Source: Erythrophleum ivorense (taxonomy: Eukaryota; Streptophyta; Magnoliopsida; Fabales; Fabaceae). Taken from it: DNA of 64,000 nucleotides. Below the pieces are notes generated by a model that saw nothing but the letters and a program-made list of their open reading frames with translations, searched no databases and was not told where the DNA came from. Below, piece after piece: positions 59,166 to 64,000 of this stretch. How positions within the stretch are numbered: the stretch's first letter is position 1; each line of letters opens with the position of its first letter. The stretch spans positions 106,959-170,958 of the forward strand of contig JAIUCV010001144.1 in the NCBI GenBank assembly GCA_026724425.1, written 5' to 3'. The position numbers and the translations under genes were made by a program.

Positions 59166-60730
59166 CATGGCTAAGTACCATGTGTTAGAGTTAGTTGACT
59201 TACCAGCTAAGGCAAGACCATCATAAACAAAGGGGCCTTCAAAATCAAATGGAAGGCTAATGGGTCAATTAACAAGTATAATGCATGACTAGTAGCAAAA
59301 GGTTACACCTAAGAAAAAGGGTGTTGATTATGAGGAGATGTTTTCTTTATGGTAAGATTCATGTCAATTTAGCTTATCTTAGCTATTATTGCATGTTTAT
59401 ATTTGGAACTATTCCAAATGGATATGAAGACAACATTTCTTAATGGAGAAATAGATAAGGAGAACTAATGTTTTAAAAACCGAACTGGTTATTAAACCGG
59501 TGAAGTCACCAATTCACGGTTCATTGGTTCAACTGTGGTCGAACCATAGTCGAACCGGTGATAATTAAATATATATTTATATATATTAAAAATGTAAGAT
59601 AATACATAATAACAAATAAATTTTAATAAATTTTAAAATATTATGACTAATTGTACATAAAAATAAACTATACATAACATAATATTTAATATTTAATTTG
59701 TTTAAATATATTTACATAATTTTAATAAAAATTATATGAATTTTAATTTTATTTCTTATTTATTATATTAAAATTTTGGATTATAAACAAGACAATAATA
59801 ATAATTTAATAAAAAATATATTGTTCATCCTGTTAATGGTTAGAATTTGAATCAATTATTATTCATTTTACTATTTTAAAATAGAATTATAATAAAGGTT
59901 ATATATTAAATGTTGCATATTATAACTAGAGATATATTTAAGCTCAATGGTAGTGGTGCATTTGCTCTCCAAGAGGATTAGGGTTCGAACTGAAACTTTG
60001 CTAATTTTGCTAAATAATACAAAACTGGTTCAACCAGTAACCCAACCGATTTTCCCAATTTTCAAGCTCTCCGGTTCTGAGGGTCAACTGGATCTGACCA
60101 AGGACCGATTGCCGGTCCAATCGATCCAACCGGCCGGTCCAGTCTGGTTTTCAAAACATGAAGGAGAACTATTTCATGTTATAGGATAAGAGCATGAAGT
60201 GTTACTTAAAACATTTCATTTATAGCATGAAACAATCATCTATAATAAGTTCCATTAAGCTATTATCTCAATAGGCTTTACAATGACTAAAAAAGACTAT
60301 TGTGTGTATAAACTTAAGAATAAGTTTCTCATTTTCTCATTATATTTGGATGATGTCCTCTTAGTTGGGAATGATAAGGAGCTAATAGTCACTACTTAGA
60401 AGTGGTTGTCCTTCACATTTAAGATGAAGGAGATGGGCCAAGCAGATTATGTGCTTAGGGCATAAATCTTGAGAGATCATTTTAAGAGGTTTCTGAGCTT
60501 GTCTCAAGAAATATACATCACAAGAATATTAGAACATTTTTGCATGCATGAATGCAAGCCAATTGACATTCTTATAGAAAACAACCATTGCCTTAGTAGA
60601 AAGTAATGCCTTATGATAGAAGAAGAGAAGAGATAAATGACTAAGGTGCCATATGCTAGCGTTGTTAGTAATCTGAAGTATGCTATGTTGTGTACTCGAC
60701 CTAATGTAATACTAGGTTCCTCAGTAAATG
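59166..60730 (+). pseudogene. Ty1/copia reverse transcriptase fragment (right part, split by a MITE)
   Basis: The first piece (59166-59456) reads MAKYHVLELVDLPA, SNGRLMGQLTS, KGVDYEEMFS and LNGEIDKEN-like stretches, the start of copia reverse transcriptase. The second piece, from 60172, gives ISIGFTMTKKDYCVYKL, SLYLDDVLLVGND (YLDD at 60343-60354, a variant of YVDD), FKMKEMGQADYVL, SLSQEIYITRILEHF and VPYASVVSNLKYAMLCTRPNV (60645-60710). It has stops and frameshifts. The copia homology fades at about 60720; RNase H is missing. Compared with a full copia, the integrase is absent between 49863 and 59166, so the nest formed together with, or was followed by, a deletion. Confidence 0.9.
59467..60160. 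mobile_element. Mutator-like MITE, ~693 bp, 10-11-bp target duplication
   Basis: The left end ATGTTTTAAAAACCGAACTGG (21 bp; 59468-59488) mirrors the right end ccagtctggttttcaaaacat (60139-60159), with two or three mismatches. Target aaggagaacta is at 59457-59467 and again at 60161-60171, in the copia reverse transcriptase. Both ends carry aaccgg / ccggtt-rich subterminal blocks (59490-59560; 60020-60145), and the middle is AT-rich. The target length fits the Mutator superfamily. The 80-codon ORF at 59947 crosses the right border and is spurious. Confidence 0.9.
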
Positions 60731-60841
60731 GTCTGAAACTAATTAGTTATAAAAGGAAGTTCCTTAAATGGGAAGAATTGATACCAAATAAAATTAGAAC
60801 AATGATTGAGACATCAAAGAATGAGAATACAAGGCCAAAGG
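60731..60841. other. Short stretch of unclear origin left of the solo LTR
   Basis: After CTRPNV the reading frame continues but no longer resembles copia. It may be mutated copia or the left part of another insertion continuing at 63335. Confidence 0.4.
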
Positions 60842-63329
60842 TGTGAGACCCCGACGCGAATGCAGGAAGGGAAGAAAAAAAAAATGACGTGCTGCATGCA
60901 GAAAAAGGAAGCTACGTGATGCATGAAGTTGACTTTTCCAGGTTAATTTAGCAGCTGCCACGTATGGAGTTTTGTCTTTCTGCAACTTACATATTTACCC
61001 TCCATTTTAATCACTTCAGCTGGTTTGTTTTGGTCATTTCCTCCTCTAATTTCTGCAGCTCATATCCTCCAGCACAGCAGGCACAGAACCGCCATTTTCA
61101 TCCCCTGTTTTCGCTGGTTGCTGGCTTCTCTGCTTCTTCAAGCTGCTGTACGCTGCTGTGGCTGTTTCTTCATGCTGTAAACCTGCTCCAGAACTGCTGC
61201 TTCATCCGTCGCACGGAGGCTCTTGGCTGGACGAATTGTACTGCTGCATAAACACTGAATTCTTGCTTCTCTGTCCAACGCTGTGCTGCCCTGTTCAGCG
61301 TCTTTGCTGTTACTGTAAGTTGCTCCTTCAGTTCCTTTATGCTGTACGAGCTGTTGCTGTTTTTATCTGGTAGGAAAGCTTCATTTTAGTCGCATATTTC
61401 CTTTTGTTGGATGAAGTCTGGAGCTGATCGAAAATTTCCTTCTTCTTCCCTGTTTCAGCGCTAGTTTGAGGTTGAATTCTAGCTGCAAGCTCTCTTCGAA
61501 TCTGGTTGGGTTTTACTGCTGTTTTTGGGTGAGAGCAAGCCAGAAAATTTCTATTTCTTCTCCTCTGTTCTGCGCCTTCTTACTGCCCCTGTGTAGCGTT
61601 GACTTGTTCTGGTTCTGGGTTGAATTTCAGCATCAGAAATCCTCTCCCTGAGTTGCTAAGTTCTAGTGCTGGGTTGCTGAAAAAAATATCACGCTAGAAA
61701 CTCCTCTTCCCAAGCTAGCCATTCTGCTGTACGTAATTCTTCTGCGGGATTTATTCTTCAACGTCTCTGCTTCTTGTTTTTAATTGTTGAACGCGTTCTG
61801 TATGGCCAACTAAGGAAAATCTTGTACAGAAAAAAAATGTGTGGCAAAAGGATGATTTGGTTGGATAAAATTCTGATTGTAATTCTGTTAAGTTATACGC
61901 CCAATGTCCTATACATTAATCCCCCAAAATTCTGCATATACCATTTTAATTAAGGACCAAAACCCCCCTGTGCTCCTATTAGAATAAATTTTCCGATTAA
62001 AGACGGTAGGCATTTCTTGTAATTTTTGAAATTGGGTTAGCTTCTAAATGGAACCAAGGGAGTGAAGGTACAAAATATGTAGGAGAAAAATACTGTACGC
62101 GTATGGAAGGAAGGCGTAAAATTAGTTGAGGATTAAATTTTAATTTGATAAGTCCGAGTCCTATATGACACTAATTGGGGTGATTCATTGTCTAAACTCT
62201 GGTGAACGGGTATTGTAGGAGATTCTGAGACTGAGATATAGCCGAGGAACGGGTCGGGGAATTTCTGTGGTATCTCGGAAGGTGAGTAAGTATGCGGACC
62301 AAAGACTCAGAAATTTCTTGTTTCGATACTAAGTTTCCTTGCAGTGTTTCAACAATCTGATTATTTATTTATAAAGATATATATTTCAATACTTGGTCAT
62401 ATGCATATTTCTCCAAATTCGGTTCGAACATGAATATGTTTAAAATCGATAGATGTTTGAATTATTTGGAAATTTTATGATGAACTCGATCTGAAAGGTA
62501 TTCTGTCGGGAAAATTGCATGATTTTTTAGGAAGTTATCTGCTCAGAACCCTGTAGCTAACAGCAGTAGATGTTAGCCTTAGTGCACCATGATCTGAACC
62601 TCAGCTAGCAGGGGTGGTGCTAGCCCCGTGTGCAGGCCACCACACGCGGAGTTATTTTATTTTCGCAAGCTGAAAGCTTTGCGTCTGTAGTGATTTTCCC
62701 CACGAGCTGTGTGCTCTGCGTCTGTGTTCCGATTGGTTCTGTTTAGATGCGTTCGGTGTATTTTGAAAAAGAGTCGGTTTAAAATCTGTTTCATATGGTC
62801 TATATCTGTATATATATATGTGCAAACCTATTTGATTTACATTTATTTTAAAAAGGGTCGGTGTGCTTATTCACTGAGTATTCGACTCATTTTTTTTGTA
62901 TATATATATTTTTCAGAGAGCGGTAGGGACTCTAGTCTGCCCCCAGCCGCCTTCTAGTGGCTGACCTCGGGAGACGTTCTTTGGCGAGCCTGCGAAGCTC
63001 CTGTGGGTGTTTTGTGATTGTATCTATATTTTGTTTGACACTTTGTAAAACCTTGTATAGCTGGCTCCACTGAATCATTGTTAGGGTATCCCCACACCCC
63101 AAATGTTTTCTTTTGGTCTGATTGCGCCCTTTTGGGCTATATTGTACTGTCTGAGCGTTTGTAGAAATTTCGGGAGGTCTACGTTATAGAGGAGACTCTG
63201 CCGAAATTTCTACAAATGTCCTCTAAAAAAAAAACTCATATGTTTCATATGATTCAAATGAATGCCATAAGTTTTTCCTCTATAAAATTTTGCTTCCGCG
63301 CATGTGTACTTAAAATTTGGGGTGTGACA
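60842..63329. mobile_element. Solo LTR, 2488 bp, with AAAGG target duplication
   Basis: It starts TGTGAGACCCCGACG and ends GGGGTGTGACA, so the two ends also form a short inverted repeat (TGTGAGACCCC / TGTCACACCCC). AAAGG flanks both sides (60837-60841 and 63330-63334). There is no primer-binding site or coding region, so this is a single LTR. The interior has a GC-richer, ctgctg-rich part (61030-61760) and a part (62510-62760) with the repeat seen degenerate at 9780-10620 and 33740-34575. A 16-bp hairpin is at 63158-63216. ORFs of 60-95 codons in it have no domain. Long LTRs starting TGTGA(G/C)A(C)CCC suggest a Ty3/gypsy parent, but the family is not proven. Confidence 0.85.
63158..63216. repeat. 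16-bp perfect hairpin near the LTR right end
   Basis: tttgtagaaatttcgg (63158-63173) is the exact reverse complement of ccgaaatttctacaaa (63201-63216), with a 27-base loop. It lies ~110 bp before the LTR end and may act in transcript 3'-end formation. Confidence 0.85.
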
Positions 63330-63334
63330 AAAGG

Positions 63335-64000
63335 TGCCCTAAAAATGAAGTTAGAATAGCTAAACAAAATTTGACGAACATGCAGTGATATTTTCATAAA
63401 TTTAGGCACTTTTTAGAAATTTAAAGGAGAGATCTTTAAATGATAAAATTGAGTTTCTCGGAATTGTTAAAGGTTCTAAAAATCATAGGAACTCCTAGAA
63501 CAGTTAAAATCCTTCCGATAAGTGATTTCGACCATTAGTTGACTGAAATTTTAACCGAATGGTTTGGAATGGTTTTAAATCTAATTTGGGTAAAACCAAA
63601 GGTATTTTATAAGTTAGAGGACCTTAATTTTATGATGGAAAAGATGGTTTTTAAAAAAGAATTGAAATGAACCCAAATGGATAAAATCAAGAAGAGGGAC
63701 TAAATTGCAAATTTGAAAAGTTGTAAAAGTAGACTTTTTGACTTCTTAAAACATGTCCTCATCTACTCCAACCATCACCACCGACTTGCTTCTGGTCTAA
63801 ACAGATTCTAAGTGAGTCTTGAGTGGCGCACCAAGCAAGGGAGTAAGGAGAAGAAGATTCATGGCAAAAAATGTAAGATTTTCATGCTTTTTCATGTCTT
63901 CTCCTTCACCAATGTTCTTCTCCTCTTTCTCCTCTATTTTCCTATGGTTTTGGTAATTAATTTGAAGATGTTTCATGGCTGGTTCAGTAGGAAGAAGAGA
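63335..64000. other. Probable part of another LTR; runs off the window
   Basis: No gene. Phrases such as gagggactaaattgcaaatttg (about 63693), a run of aaaatttgacgaac, and the later ctcatctactccaacc with pyrimidine-rich tcttctccttcacc resemble the interior of plant gypsy LTRs. Neither end is visible. Confidence 0.4.

Noticed and set aside
60964..61651. ORFs of 61-95 codons with Cys/Leu-rich sequence
   Set aside because: They lie in the ctgctg-rich part of the solo LTR, overlap in several frames and have no domain.
60842..63329. A complete retrotransposon rather than a solo LTR
   Set aside because: No internal LTR pair, primer-binding site, gag or pol; the TG...CA ends and AAAGG flanks fit a single LTR.

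Overview
The window is AT-rich nuclear DNA of a flowering plant, most likely a eudicot. Evidence is the plant-type repeat content: Ty1/copia, Ty3/gypsy and CACTA remnants, solo LTRs with 5-bp target duplications, many small inverted-repeat elements, and plant-style microsatellites. There are no operons, CRISPR arrays, rRNA or tRNA genes that I can see. The species cannot be named from this sequence alone.

Left 38.6 kb: a direct segmental array. Positions 1-16717 (copy 1, whose left end lies outside the window) and 24200-38622 (copy 2) are the same segment, mostly well above 90 % identical by eye. They differ by datable events: a 1568-bp solo LTR and a small MITE only in copy 1, and a 465-bp microhomology deletion and a 68-bp tandem duplication only in copy 2. 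Between them is a short unit (17188-21192). It repeats the 21397-25.7 kb sequence with a 4209-bp offset and lacks the remaining ~13 kb. Both visible unit starts carry, on the minus strand, a 214-codon ORF for a single RNase H-fold domain (D-E-D-D residues intact). Each ORF is followed by a large imperfect inverted repeat with arms of about 0.8-1.2 kb and an ~0.8-kb loop. This ORF pair is the only convincing intact protein-coding sequence in the window.

38.6-45.7 kb: a decayed Ty3/gypsy element on the minus strand. In transcription order it has a DUF7745-like first ORF with coiled coil, gag, the last ~100 codons of integrase, and a ~59-bp tandem repeat just after the pol stop. Protease, reverse transcriptase and the integrase core are absent.

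45.7-49.1 kb: a more diverged third copy of the 11.3-16.3 kb part of the duplication, containing a 385-bp element with perfect 30-bp terminal inverted repeats.

49.1-60.8 kb: a Ty1/copia pseudogene (plus strand) broken by a nest of insertions. An inverted-repeat element holds a hAT-like element, which holds an 8074-bp CACTA transposon (TAA target duplication) with a decayed TNP2 transposase. Further right, a ~693-bp Mutator-like MITE with a 10-11-bp target duplication sits inside the reverse transcriptase region. At 60842-63329 follows a 2488-bp solo LTR flanked by AAAGG; an old relative of it lies inside both copies of the large duplication. The last 0.7 kb looks like part of another LTR.

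I did not find a clearly new biological system. The best candidates for follow-up are the constrained stand-alone RNase H ORF with its adjoining giant hairpin, and the conserved GC-richer promoter-like island present three times (13.6, 37.1 and 48.1 kb).
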